64,000 nt of DNA from Caulobacter vibrioides (lineage in GTDB: Bacteria > Pseudomonadota > Alphaproteobacteria > Caulobacterales > Caulobacteraceae): NCBI RefSeq assembly GCF_002310375.3, contig NZ_CP023315.3, positions 1,922,001 through 1,986,000 of the forward strand, written 5' to 3'. The position numbers were made by a program, and so were the translations under genes. The number at the start of each line of letters is the position of its first letter. Positions within the stretch are counted from its first letter, which is position 1. This document shows, piece by piece, positions 56,916 to 64,000 of this stretch. A model generated the notes under the pieces. That model ran no database searches. It was not told the origin of the DNA and was given only the letters and a program-made list of their open reading frames with translations.

Positions 56916-57290
56916 ATGTCTCTTTCCCGGATCGTCATGCGCCTGGCGCGCAATCCTGGCACCGAGTTCGCGGGCGGCGATGATCATCGCGGCTACTCCC
57001 TGACCGCGCCGCTCACCGAGGACGGCCATATCGACGAGGGCGCTTACGCCAAGGTCAAGGCGTCCTGCAGCGTGCGTCGTTTCGCGCCGGACGAGGACGC
57101 GGTCGACGGTCGCCTTAACAAGCGCGGCCAGCGCTGGTTCTTCGACTATGACGCCGCCGACACGGCGGATGACGAGCCGCTGCATCGCCTGGGCGAGCAC
57201 CGGTTCGCGCTCGGCGAATACGTCACCGTCACGGACGAAGACGGCCGTCCGCTGACCTACAAGGTGATGGAAGTGACGCCGATCCAATAG
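56916..57290 (+). CDS. Conserved hypothetical protein
   Basis: A 124-residue soluble protein, rich in acidic residues and strands, with no signal peptide. RVIMRLARNPGTEF-type start (seen as IVMRLARNPGTEF) and GQRWFFDYD and KVMEVTPIQ are its most distinctive segments. GGGAGG precedes the ATG. It follows the stress gene by 31 bases and may be co-transcribed. I do not know its function. Confidence 0.8.
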   Translation: MSLSRIVMRLARNPGTEFAGGDDHRGYSLTAPLTEDGHIDEGAYAKVKASCSVRRFAPDEDAVDGRLNKRGQRWFFDYDAADTADDEPLHRLGEHRFALGEYVTVTDEDGRPLTYKVMEVTPIQ

Positions 57291-57301
57291 GCGCGGGAAA
57301 T

Positions 57302-57330
57302 CCTCATCCTTCGACAAGCTCAGGATGAGG
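57302..57330. repeat. GACAAGCTCAGG-type palindromic repeat, copy 1
   Basis: CCTCATCCT and AGGATGAGG arms enclose TCGACAAGCTC. The core TTCGACAAGCTCAGG is the reverse complement of the core of the copy at 57358, and this core recurs widely in alphaproteobacterial intergenic DNA. Confidence 0.75.
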
Positions 57331-57357
57331 AGTTTCTGCGAACCGAGACGTCATTGG

Positions 57358-57388
57358 CCCTCGCCCTGAGCTTGTCGAAGGGCGAGGG
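57358..57388. repeat. GACAAGCTCAGG-type palindromic repeat, copy 2 (inverted)
   Basis: CCCTCGCCCT and AGGGCGAGGG arms enclose GAGCTTGTCGA. Same core as copy 1 on the opposite strand but with different arms, so arms have co-varied to keep the hairpin. Confidence 0.75.
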
Positions 57389-57450
57389 CGAGGGCGGACC
57401 GCCAGGGGGCCGATGGGGCCCCTTCGGCGATCCTTGCGCTTTGCGCTGGT

Positions 57451-58260
57451 TCAGCCGCCGACGTTGTGGCGAACCAGCGCCTTCATGTCCTTGAACAGGT
57501 CATGGTCGTCGGTGTTGCGGTTCTTGGCCTTGACCACGGCCACGGCCAGCGGTCCGCCCTTGGGGCCGCGGGCTTCATAGCCGGCCACGCGATAGCCGTT
57601 CGGCGCCTTGTCATTGGCGAGGATCAGCGTCGAGCGCACGGCGTCGCCACCCTTCAAGGCGCGGATTTCAGCGCCGTTGTCGTTGGCCCTGATGGTGACG
57701 TCGCCTTCGGGCTCGCCTTCGGTGCTGACATTCACCGAGGCTTGGCCGCCGTCGCTCTTGATGTTGACGTTCTTGTTGACCTTCACCTCGGCGGTCCCGC
57801 CATCGCTGTTGATGGTCAGGTGACCGATCCGGATGTCGGCGGTGTCGCCGTGAGCGTCGATATTGATGCCAGGCAGGTGGATGCTGGTCTTGTTCTTGCC
57901 GTCCTTGGACTTAGGCGGCTTGGGAGAGGCCGGCGGCGTCGGAATGACGCCCTTCAGTTCGGCCTCGATAGGAGCAAGGGCCGCCTCGGCGTCGCCGCCG
58001 TTGAGGCGAATGAGCCGCAGATCGACCGTGGCCTCGCTCGACGTGTACGAGCACGACTGCCCGTCTGCGGCGGCGCTGATCCGGGTCAGTCCCCCTTGGC
58101 GGTCAGGGCAGTCCAGGCGCTCGATCGCGCGGACGGGGTCTCTGCCGAGGCGTCGTTCGGCGCGCGGCTCCTTGTCGGACGCGGCAGGCTGACAAGCGGT
58201 CAAGGCGGTCGCGCCCACGCCGATCAACAGCGTCGCAACCAGCCACTTCGAATGACGCAT
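57451..58260 (-). CDS. Putative lipoprotein, unknown function
   Basis: A 269-residue protein with signal peptide and lipobox LTAC (Cys about residue 23). A Pro/Lys linker (about 107-125) precedes a region of short beta repeats (HLTINSDGGTAEV, NVNIKSDGGQASV, DVTIRANDNGAEI; about 140-200) that resemble adhesin-like or DUF4097-type stacked strands. Four cysteines lie near the N-terminal half. AAGGGAA precedes the ATG at 58260. Probably outer-membrane or periplasmic; role unknown. Confidence 0.75.
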   Translation of the reverse strand: MRHSKWLVATLLIGVGATALTACQPAASDKEPRAERRLGRDPVRAIERLDCPDRQGGLTRISAAADGQSCSYTSSEATVDLRLIRLNGGDAEAALAPIEAELKGVIPTPPASPKPPKSKDGKNKTSIHLPGINIDAHGDTADIRIGHLTINSDGGTAEVKVNKNVNIKSDGGQASVNVSTEGEPEGDVTIRANDNGAEIRALKGGDAVRSTLILANDKAPNGYRVAGYEARGPKGGPLAVAVVKAKNRNTDDHDLFKDMKALVRHNVGG

Positions 58261-58359
58261 GGTGTTCCCTTGGCCTACCCCTGATGGGCGGGAAGGTGGG
58301 CGCACGTCTGACGCGCGTCCAGTGAAATCCCGGTAACGGCCGTTTGGTCGCAGGCCGCT

Positions 58360-59229
58360 CTACTGGCCCGGACGCGCGCCCGATCCTTCGCGACGGGCGA
58401 GGAACGCCAGACGTTCGAACAGATGGACGTCCTGCTCGTTCTTGAGCAGCGCGCCGTGCAGCGGCGGGATCAGCTTGGTGGGATCCTTCTCGCGCAGGAC
58501 CTGATCGTCGATATCCTCGACCAGCAGCAGCTTCAGCCAGTCCAGCAACTCAGACGTCGAGGGCTTCTTCTTCAGGCCCGGCACCTTGCGCATGTCGTAG
58601 AAGATGCGCAGCGCCTCGGCGACCAGCTTCTGCTTGATGCCCGGGAAGTGGACATCGACGATGGCCTGCATCGTCTCGGCTTCCGGGAAGCGGATATAGT
58701 GGAAGAAGCAGCGGCGCAGGAACGCGTCCGGCAGCTCCTTTTCGTTGTTCGAGGTGATGATCATCACCGGCCGCACCTTGGCCTTGATGGTCTCGCCGGT
58801 CTCGTAGACGAAGAACTCCATGCGATCGAGCTCCTGCAGGAGGTCGTTCGGGAACTCGATGTCGGCCTTGTCGATCTCGTCGATCAGCAGCACGGGGCGC
58901 TGCTCGCTTTCGAACGCCTCCCAGAGCTTGCCCTTCTTGATGTAGTTCTTGACGTCCTTGACGCGCTCGTCGCCCAGCTGGCTGTCGCGCAGGCGGGTGA
59001 CGGCGTCGTACTCGTAGAGGCCTTGCTGGGCCTTGGTCGTCGACTTGATGTGCCAGGTGATCAGCGGCGCGCCCATCGCCTTAGCGACCTCATAGGCCAG
59101 CACGGTCTTGCCCGTACCGGGCTCGCCCTTGATCAGAAGCGGGCGCTCGAGCGCCACGGCGGCGTTGACCGCGACCTTAAGGTCATCGGTGGCCACATAG
59201 TCGGAAGTGCCTTCGAAGCGCTGGCTCAT
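58360..59229 (-). CDS. MoxR-family AAA+ ATPase
   Basis: A 289-residue AAA+ protein of the MoxR class. Walker A GEPGTGKTVLA and Walker B VLLIDEIDKAD are intact, with sensor 1 ITSNNEKELPDAFLRRC and the C-terminal LHGALLKNEQD. MoxR proteins act as chaperones that mature metalloproteins or complexes, normally with a VWA-domain partner; none is visible directly beside it here. GGAGATAGG precedes the ATG. Confidence 0.92.
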   Translation of the reverse strand: MSQRFEGTSDYVATDDLKVAVNAAVALERPLLIKGEPGTGKTVLAYEVAKAMGAPLITWHIKSTTKAQQGLYEYDAVTRLRDSQLGDERVKDVKNYIKKGKLWEAFESEQRPVLLIDEIDKADIEFPNDLLQELDRMEFFVYETGETIKAKVRPVMIITSNNEKELPDAFLRRCFFHYIRFPEAETMQAIVDVHFPGIKQKLVAEALRIFYDMRKVPGLKKKPSTSELLDWLKLLLVEDIDDQVLREKDPTKLIPPLHGALLKNEQDVHLFERLAFLARREGSGARPGQ

Positions 59230-59336
59230 GCCTATCTCCGCCGGAATCAGATCCGGTTCGAACAGTTGTTCAAATTCAGCGGATCAAACTACCGGCGCTT
59301 ACGCGCTTGGCAAGGGTGTCGATAGGGAAGGTGTCG

Positions 59337-59918
59337 TCAGGCGGCTTGTCGGGCCGTCGGCGGGATCGCGTAGCCCTTGGCGCGCAGGCGCTCGGCCATG
59401 GCGTCGCGTCGGATGTCCCAGTCGCTGGCCAGAAGCCCCAGGCCGACTACATCGACCTCATGGCCCTGCTTCATGACGTGCTGGCGGAACAGCGCCTCAC
59501 GCTGGAAGCCGTACAGTTCATGCAGCCGCCAGACCCGCTCGTTCGAGACCAGCACCTCGCACCAGAGCTTGTTCAGGTGCAGTTGGCCAAACACGTATTC
59601 GATGATCTGGAACTCGACGAACGATCCGACGCCCAGACCCCGGACCTTTGGACTGGCCAGATAGTAGGCCCAGGCGCAGCGACGGTGGACGAGATCGATA
59701 TCGGCCAGATTGGCCAGACCCATCGGTTGGCCGTCGACCTCGATGATCCAGTAGCGTCGACGCGGATCGTGCCGCGCCACATCGAACCAGTGATCGTGCT
59801 CCCCGTGACCGATCTTGTGGTCGGAGTACATATGGGCCGAGACGTCCGGGCTGTTACGCCAGGCCAGAAGTCTCTCGCGATCGCCCTCCGCGACGTCGCG
59901 CAGCTGCACCGTCACCAT
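59337..59918 (-). CDS. flmH: FlmH, N-acetyltransferase for flagellin glycan synthesis
   Basis: A 193-residue GNAT-fold protein. VRGLGVGSFVEFQIIEYVF is the acetyl-CoA loop region and WRNSPDVSAHMYSDHKI resembles PseH-type sugar acetyltransferases, which make the pseudaminic acid used on flagellins. Adjacent to flmG as in Caulobacter. The ATG at 59918 with GAGGGA is chosen; longer in-frame Met codons at 59945 and 60023 lack an RBS. It lies 168 bases downstream of flmG on the same strand. Confidence 0.88.
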   Translation of the reverse strand: MVTVQLRDVAEGDRERLLAWRNSPDVSAHMYSDHKIGHGEHDHWFDVARHDPRRRYWIIEVDGQPMGLANLADIDLVHRRCAWAYYLASPKVRGLGVGSFVEFQIIEYVFGQLHLNKLWCEVLVSNERVWRLHELYGFQREALFRQHVMKQGHEVDVVGLGLLASDWDIRRDAMAERLRAKGYAIPPTARQAA

Positions 59919-60086
59919 GTCCCTCACTCCGGACCATCGCGCCATCGGCGGCTCGTCCAACGTCTGGGCCGAGAACACGCCGCCTTCAGGCGCGGTTGTG
60001 GAACCGTTGGGACGACCTCCCAACGTTGCTCCAGTCTGTCCTGCTAGACGGCGTTGGCTTTGATCCGTCTCAAGCGAGACCGGCGA

Positions 60087-61877
60087 TCAGGGTGCGGTGA
60101 AATCGCGCAGGGCTTCGGCCACGCGGCCCATGGTCGGCTCCCAGACGCCGTACTGCTCGGTGACGAAGCAGCGCACGCTCGGGTACCAGGGGTAATAGTC
60201 CGTCCCAAGGCGCGTCCAGGACGAGGCCCCGGTCAGCATGAAGATCGGCGTGCCCACCGCGCCGGCCAGGTTGATCGTGGCGTTCGAGAAGCCGATGACC
60301 AGATCGACGGCCGCGCACAGCGCCGCGACGTCGTCGAGATCGGCCTTCAGGTCGATCCCTTCAGGCTGCCAGATTTCGACGCCCAGTTCCTCTTTGGCGA
60401 AGGCGATTTCTTCGTCGCAGTCGCCATACTGCAGGTTTACGAACACCGCGCCCGGCGTCTGCAGCACGGGCTCCCAAAGATGGAACGGCGAGAACTGTCG
60501 AGCGCGCTCGGCGTTGAGCTTCAGGCTCTTCCACAGCAGGCCGACCTTGGGGCCGGGGCCCGCCTTCTCGAGCTCCGCCTTCCAATGCGCGACGCGTGCG
60601 GGGTCAGGTTGCAGGAAGGCCTGGCGCTTGGGGAACGCTTCGGCGGAGGGGCGCAGGTTCGGCAGGAAGTCGCCGATCGCCGCCCAATAGTCGAAACGAT
60701 CCCAGTCCTCGATGTAGGGCGCGGCCCGGAACACGCGACCTTCATAGGCGATCGTGCGGTGAGCCGTGACCTCGACGTTCGGGAACGAGCGCTCGAAAAG
60801 CGGCGCCAGGCGACGTTCGACCGCCAGGGACAGGAACCCATCGGGTCCAATCGCCTCGACGATATCGGGCAGCATGTTGGCGAACATCACTTCATCGCCG
60901 AGACCCTGCTCGGTGGTGATCATCAAGGACTTGCCCTTGAGGTCCTGCCCTGACCAGCGCGTACCGGGAATCTGGAACCGTGGCGCGTCGGTGAGAGCCG
61001 GCGAGAAGCGCGACTCATAGGCCTCCCAGCCCTCGGCGACGCGGCCCAGCGCCAGCAAGATCGTGGCGCGGGCGAACTGCATCATCGCCAGATCTTCCGG
61101 CGAGCCCGGATTGCGCATCGCCGATTCGCAATCGGCCAGCGCGCCTTCGATCTCGCCAAGGTCCAGCTTGGCGAAGGCGCGGTTGTGGTAGGCCTTGGCG
61201 AAATCGGGCGCCAGGCGCAGGGCCTCATCGAAGAACACGATCGAACCGGCGGCGTCACCGATGTTGCAGAGCACGGTGCCCAGCGTATTCCACAGCGCCG
61301 TCGCCCCCGGGTTGGCGCCGAGGGCGGCCTTGAGGACTTCGATCGCTTCGCCTTCGCGGTTCAGTTCGCGCAAGGCGCAGGCCAGGTTGTTGGCGCCCTC
61401 GACGTCTTCGGGCCGGGCCAGGCGGTAGTGGGCGAAGAACTTGGCGGCCAGCTCGGGCATGTTCATGCGGAACGCAAGCCGGCCCAGGTCGCCGGCGACG
61501 GGACCGTGGTCCGCCAGCAGGGCCAGCGCCGCTTCGTAGGCCTTTAGCGAGGACGCGAAGTCACCGGTCTTCTCGCGCGCGATCGCCACGATGTGCCAGG
61601 CCAGGCCCAGTCGCTCGTCTTTTTCGAGAAGCTTCAGGGCCAACTTGTCGGCCTTGGCGTAATCCTGCAGCTGGACAGCCTGGATCGCGCGCGCCAACGC
61701 CTTGGCGTTGTCGACGTTCTTGGTGTCCTGCGCCGCGCGGTTCAGGCGATCCAGCGCTTCGGCGGACGCCGAATCGCCCATCGCGTTGGCGATCACGCTG
61801 GGATGGATGCCCGACGCGCCGACATCGGCTTGTGCGAGGACGCTTGCCGAGGATTCCAGGGCGCTTTTACGTGACAT
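60087..61877 (-). CDS. flmG: FlmG, flagellin glycosyltransferase with TPR domain
   Basis: A 596-residue cytosolic enzyme. TPR repeats (about residues 70-300; ALWNTLGTVLCNIGDAAGS, AYHNRAFAKLDLGEIEGAL) bind flagellin in the known Caulobacter FlmG. The C-terminal half (about 305-596) is a glycosyltransferase: TTEQGLGDEVMFANMLPDI, VGLLWKSLKLNAERAR and DLVIGFSNATINLAGAVGTP. It transfers a nonulosonic-acid sugar to flagellin. Length, architecture and neighbours (flmH, flbT, flaF) all agree. Confidence 0.93.
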   Translation of the reverse strand: MSRKSALESSASVLAQADVGASGIHPSVIANAMGDSASAEALDRLNRAAQDTKNVDNAKALARAIQAVQLQDYAKADKLALKLLEKDERLGLAWHIVAIAREKTGDFASSLKAYEAALALLADHGPVAGDLGRLAFRMNMPELAAKFFAHYRLARPEDVEGANNLACALRELNREGEAIEVLKAALGANPGATALWNTLGTVLCNIGDAAGSIVFFDEALRLAPDFAKAYHNRAFAKLDLGEIEGALADCESAMRNPGSPEDLAMMQFARATILLALGRVAEGWEAYESRFSPALTDAPRFQIPGTRWSGQDLKGKSLMITTEQGLGDEVMFANMLPDIVEAIGPDGFLSLAVERRLAPLFERSFPNVEVTAHRTIAYEGRVFRAAPYIEDWDRFDYWAAIGDFLPNLRPSAEAFPKRQAFLQPDPARVAHWKAELEKAGPGPKVGLLWKSLKLNAERARQFSPFHLWEPVLQTPGAVFVNLQYGDCDEEIAFAKEELGVEIWQPEGIDLKADLDDVAALCAAVDLVIGFSNATINLAGAVGTPIFMLTGASSWTRLGTDYYPWYPSVRCFVTEQYGVWEPTMGRVAEALRDFTAP

Positions 61878-61900
61878 GGCTGAGGTCTCAGACTTTGCTG

Positions 61901-61908
61901 TTAACCAT
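61901..61908. promoter_or_regulatory. CtrA half-site candidate between flmG and flbT
   Basis: TTAACCAT, a known CtrA half-motif, is followed at near-correct spacing by TTGA (one mismatch to TTAA) at 61912. It lies 24 bases upstream of the flmG start in the divergent region with flbT. CtrA controls many flagellar genes in Caulobacter. Confidence 0.4.
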
Positions 61909-62074
61909 GTTTTGAGGCGCTATGCTTAACTGAGTCCTAAGCTGCGTCTTACGGTCGCAAGGGCGGTCGTTCGGGGCGGCAAGATGGCGTTAACATGTGT
62001 TCGCCTAGCTTGCGTCCAAGCCGTCGTCTCGACGGATCAGGGCTCGCAGCGTCAACGAAAGGGAGCGGCATTAA

Positions 62075-62500
62075 GTGCCTTTGAAGCTGTCGCTGAAGCC
62101 TGGAGAAAAGTTCGTTCTCAACGGCGCCGTCGTTCAGAACGGAGACCGGCGCGGTGTGCTGGTGCTCCAAAACAAGGCCTCCGTCCTTCGCGAGAAGGAC
62201 ATCATGCAGCCGGATCAGGTGACGACGCCCGCGCGTCACATCTACTTCCCGGTGATGATGATGTATCTCGACGAGATCGGCGCCGAGAAGTTTTACGAGG
62301 AATTCGCCACGCGCCTTAACGAATTTATGGGTGTTGTGCGTAACCCTGTGGTCCTTCAGGACTGCATCGCCATCTCGAAGCACGTGATGGCGCGAGAATA
62401 CTACAAGGCTCTGATGTTGAGCCGGAAGCTTATCGAGTACGAAGACGAGAGGTTGGGGCATGTCTCTTCGGGCGTATCAGCAGGCGGCGACGCGGGCTGA
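62075..62500 (+). CDS. flbT: Flagellin post-transcriptional regulator FlbT
   Basis: A 141-residue protein. In Caulobacter FlbT represses flagellin translation by acting on the 5' UTR of flagellin m[46 protein letters not shown] and [14 protein letters not shown] are FlbT-specific. The start is GTG at 62075 with GGGAG upstream. It overlaps flaF by 41 bases. Confidence 0.95.
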   Translation: MPLKLSLKPGEKFVLNGAVVQNGDRRGVLVLQNKASVLREKDIMQPDQVTTPARHIYFPVMMMYLDEIGAEKFYEEFATRLNEFMGVVRNPVVLQDCIAISKHVMAREYYKALMLSRKLIEYEDERLGHVSSGVSAGGDAG

Positions 62501-62822
62501 GAATCCCCGTGAAATGGAGTACCGCCTGTTCGGGCAGGTGACGCGCGCCCTGATGGACGCGTCGCAGGCCCCGGCGGACGACATCGCCACGCGGATCGAT
62601 GCGCTGGACTGGAACCGCAAGGTCTGGTCCGCGCTCGCGACCGATTGCTCGCTTCCCGAGAACCAGCTTCCGATGGAACTGCGGGCCAGCATTATTTCGC
62701 TGAGCCTTTGGGTTGGTCGTCACTCCAGCGCGGTGATGCGCAAGGAGGAGGACTTTGAGCCCCTCATCGAGATCAACCGGATGATCATGCAAGGGTTGGC
62801 GGGTCGCGCAGACGCTGCCTGA
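62460..62822 (+). CDS. flaF: Flagellar protein FlaF
   Basis: A 120-residue protein needed for flagellin export and assembly, acting opposite FlbT and as a flagellin secretion factor. [20 protein letters not shown] is the family signature, followed by [17 protein letters not shown] and [15 protein letters not shown]. The 41-base overlap with flbT and a GAGG before the ATG indicate coupling. A strong terminator follows. Confidence 0.94.
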   Translation: MSLRAYQQAATRAENPREMEYRLFGQVTRALMDASQAPADDIATRIDALDWNRKVWSALATDCSLPENQLPMELRASIISLSLWVGRHSSAVMRKEEDFEPLIEINRMIMQGLAGRADAA

Positions 62823-62875
62823 TTCTTGATTTCGGCAAGACTGAAGGTCTTGCCTAGCGCCTCTGGAAAAAGCTG

Positions 62876-62915
62876 CCGCCCGGCGAATCTTGCATTCGCC
62901 GGGCGGTTTTGTTTT
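62876..62915 (+). terminator. Intrinsic terminator of the flbT-flaF operon
   Basis: A 13-bp perfect stem CCGCCCGGCGAAT with its complement around CTTGC, followed by TTTTGTTTT. It also contains CCCGGC..TTGC text like FlbD (ftr) sites, about 100 bases upstream of the sigma-54 promoter. Confidence 0.9.
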
Positions 62916-62982
62916 CGGCGCTTCGGCGAAAAAATATGAATAAAAACAAATAGATGATTTGGCATCGCGTTCTGGCCTGAGT

Positions 62983-62998
62983 TGGCCCGCCGCTTGCG
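62983..62998 (+). promoter_or_regulatory. Sigma-54 promoter of the flagellin gene
   Basis: TGGCCCG-CCGC-TTGC has the GG and GC elements exactly 10 bases apart, matching the -24/-12 consensus TGGCACG-N4-TTGC. It lies 71 bases before the flagellin ATG. Late flagellar genes in Caulobacter use sigma-54 with FlbD. Confidence 0.9.
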
Positions 62999-63068
62999 AT
63001 GGTTCGCGCGGGCAAAACGCCAGCCCGGCAATACGCCGGAAAAATCCCACCAAAACGGTAGGTATCAA

Positions 63069-63890
63069 ATGCTGAACTCGATCAACACCAATCCTGGTGC
63101 GCTGCTGGCGCTCCAGAACCTGAATTCAACTAACACGGAGCTCGCCGCCACTCAGGGCCGTATCAACACCGGCAAGAAGGTCGCTAACGCCAAGGACAAC
63201 GGCGCGATCTGGTCGATGGCCAAGATGCAGAGCGCGACCGCGTCATCGTTGAACTCCGTGAAGGACTCCCTCCAACGCGGTCAGTCGACGATCGATGTGG
63301 CGCTCGCTGCAGGGGACACCATCACCGATCTGCTCACGAAGATGAAGGAAAAGGCCCTGGCCGCTTCCGACACCTCGCTGAACACCGCCTCGTTCAACGC
63401 GCTCAAGGCGGACTTCGAGTCTCTTCGCGACCAACTTGAAAAGGCCGCGACGAACGCGAAGTTCAACGGCGTCAGCCTCGCTGACGGCAGCACCACGAAG
63501 TTGGACTTCCTCGCTAACGAGGATGGCAGCAACTTCACGGTGACTGCGCAGACCCTGTCCCTCACGGGCATCGGTCTGACCGCGACCTCGACCTTCACCG
63601 ACGCCGCTACGGCCAAGACCATGATCGCGACGATCACGACTTCGTTGCAGACGGCCACGAACAAGCTGTCGTCTCTCGGTACGTCCTCTGTCGGTCTGGA
63701 TACTCACCTGACCTTCGTGGGCAAGCTGCAAGACAGCCTGGACGCCGGTGTCGGCAACCTGGTCGATGCGGATCTGGCCAAGGAAAGCGCCAAGCTCCAG
63801 TCGCTGCAAACCAAGCAGCAGCTGGGTGTTCAGGCTCTTTCGATCGCCAACCAGACGCCGCAGACGATCCTGTCGCTGTTCAAGGGGTGA
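63069..63890 (+). CDS. fljL: Alpha-type flagellin (fljJKL family)
   Basis: A 273-residue flagellin. The N-terminal D0/D1 helices ([52 protein letters not shown]) and the C-terminal [20 protein letters not shown] and [19 protein letters not shown] flank a short variable middle rich in Thr/Ser, the likely glycosylation area for FlmG. Position first after flaF suggests fljL; paralog naming is tentative because fljJ, fljK and fljL are closely alike. An earlier in-frame TTG at 62982 lies in the sigma-54 promoter and is rejected. Confidence 0.9.
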   Translation: MLNSINTNPGALLALQNLNSTNTELAATQGRINTGKKVANAKDNGAIWSMAKMQSATASSLNSVKDSLQRGQSTIDVALAAGDTITDLLTKMKEKALAASDTSLNTASFNALKADFESLRDQLEKAATNAKFNGVSLADGSTTKLDFLANEDGSNFTVTAQTLSLTGIGLTATSTFTDAATAKTMIATITTSLQTATNKLSSLGTSSVGLDTHLTFVGKLQDSLDAGVGNLVDADLAKESAKLQSLQTKQQLGVQALSIANQTPQTILSLFKG

Positions 63891-63898
63891 TCCCGATA

Positions 63899-63936
63899 CG
63901 CCGGACGGCCGTCAAAAGCCGTCCGGCGCCTCTTTC
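63899..63936 (+). terminator. Intrinsic terminator after the flagellin gene
   Basis: An 11-bp perfect stem CGCCGGACGGC with its complement around CGTCAAAA, followed by CCTCTTTCC. It starts nine bases after the flagellin stop. Confidence 0.8.
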
Positions 63937-63957
63937 CTGCTGGGTGCGCAGATAGTG

Positions 63958-64000
63958 CCCGGCAACAATTTCCCATGGCGAAGGCTCCCGGCAGAAATTG
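63958..64000. promoter_or_regulatory. Two FlbD (ftr)-like elements for the next flagellin gene
   Basis: CCCGGCAACAATTT (63958) and CCCGGCAGAAATTG (63987) share CCCGGCA-N2-AATT and are 29 bases apart. They resemble ftr enhancer sites that flank sigma-54 flagellin promoters. The window ends inside this region, so the promoter itself is not seen. Confidence 0.45.

Overview
The window reads as chromosome of a Caulobacter-type alphaproteobacterium. It is GC-rich, with dense short-gapped operons. It carries the flagellin glycosylation and assembly cluster (flmH, flmG, flbT, flaF, a flagellin gene behind a sigma-54 promoter), a cco/fix cytochrome cbb3 cluster with FixK-type operators, and Caulobacter-style intergenic palindromes. 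I found no tRNA, rRNA, CRISPR array, insertion sequence or prophage, and no gene-free stretch longer than about 260 bases.

Layout. 1-2.5 kb: a small secreted protein, a membrane-embedded chemoreceptor and a small cysteine-containing membrane protein. 2.6-10.4 kb: ccoNOQP-ccoG-fixH-ccoI-ccoS, the high-affinity terminal oxidase and its assembly factors. 10.5-14.3 kb: ompW, a Crp/Fnr regulator with hemN, and a second CRP-type regulator. FixK-like boxes sit before ccoN (shared with the divergent small membrane gene), ompW and the regulator-hemN pair, so these look like one low-oxygen regulon. 14.3-19.5 kb: a TIR-TPR membrane protein, an unknown 135-residue protein and a three-part TPR/SLOG-like/class III cyclase, beside the CRP-type regulator, which keeps a plausible cyclic-nucleotide pocket. 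A candidate structured RNA and two small unknown genes follow. This is the most unusual locus of the window.

19.5-28.6 kb: an L-arabinose/hemicellulose island (galactose mutarotase, AraD1/GguC-type protein, GntR regulator, IlvD/Edd sugar-acid dehydratase, GH51 and GH95 glycosidases). Three near-identical copies of a FadR-type operator precede its transcription units, which predicts a single local regulon. 28.7-38 kb: FAD dehydrogenase, Old Yellow Enzyme, a sulfur amino acid group (cystathionine lyase-type, sseA, cysK), cfa and a photolyase. 37.7-39.5 kb: kdsA and hldD for LPS core. 39.6-45 kb: HMG-CoA synthase-like/OB-fold protein, thiolase, DUF3089, DUF6285 and a phosphotransferase, suggesting acyl-CoA metabolism.

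45-59 kb: DUF808 protein, recG, a polar amino acid ABC transporter, a KASIII-like synthase, a fatty acid hydroxylase-type protein, nitroreductase, NrtR-like regulator, HD phosphohydrolase, universal stress protein, a lipoprotein and a MoxR ATPase. 59.3-64 kb: flagellin modification and assembly genes ending in a flagellin. The last bases carry FlbD/ftr-like repeats that probably belong to the next flagellin promoter.
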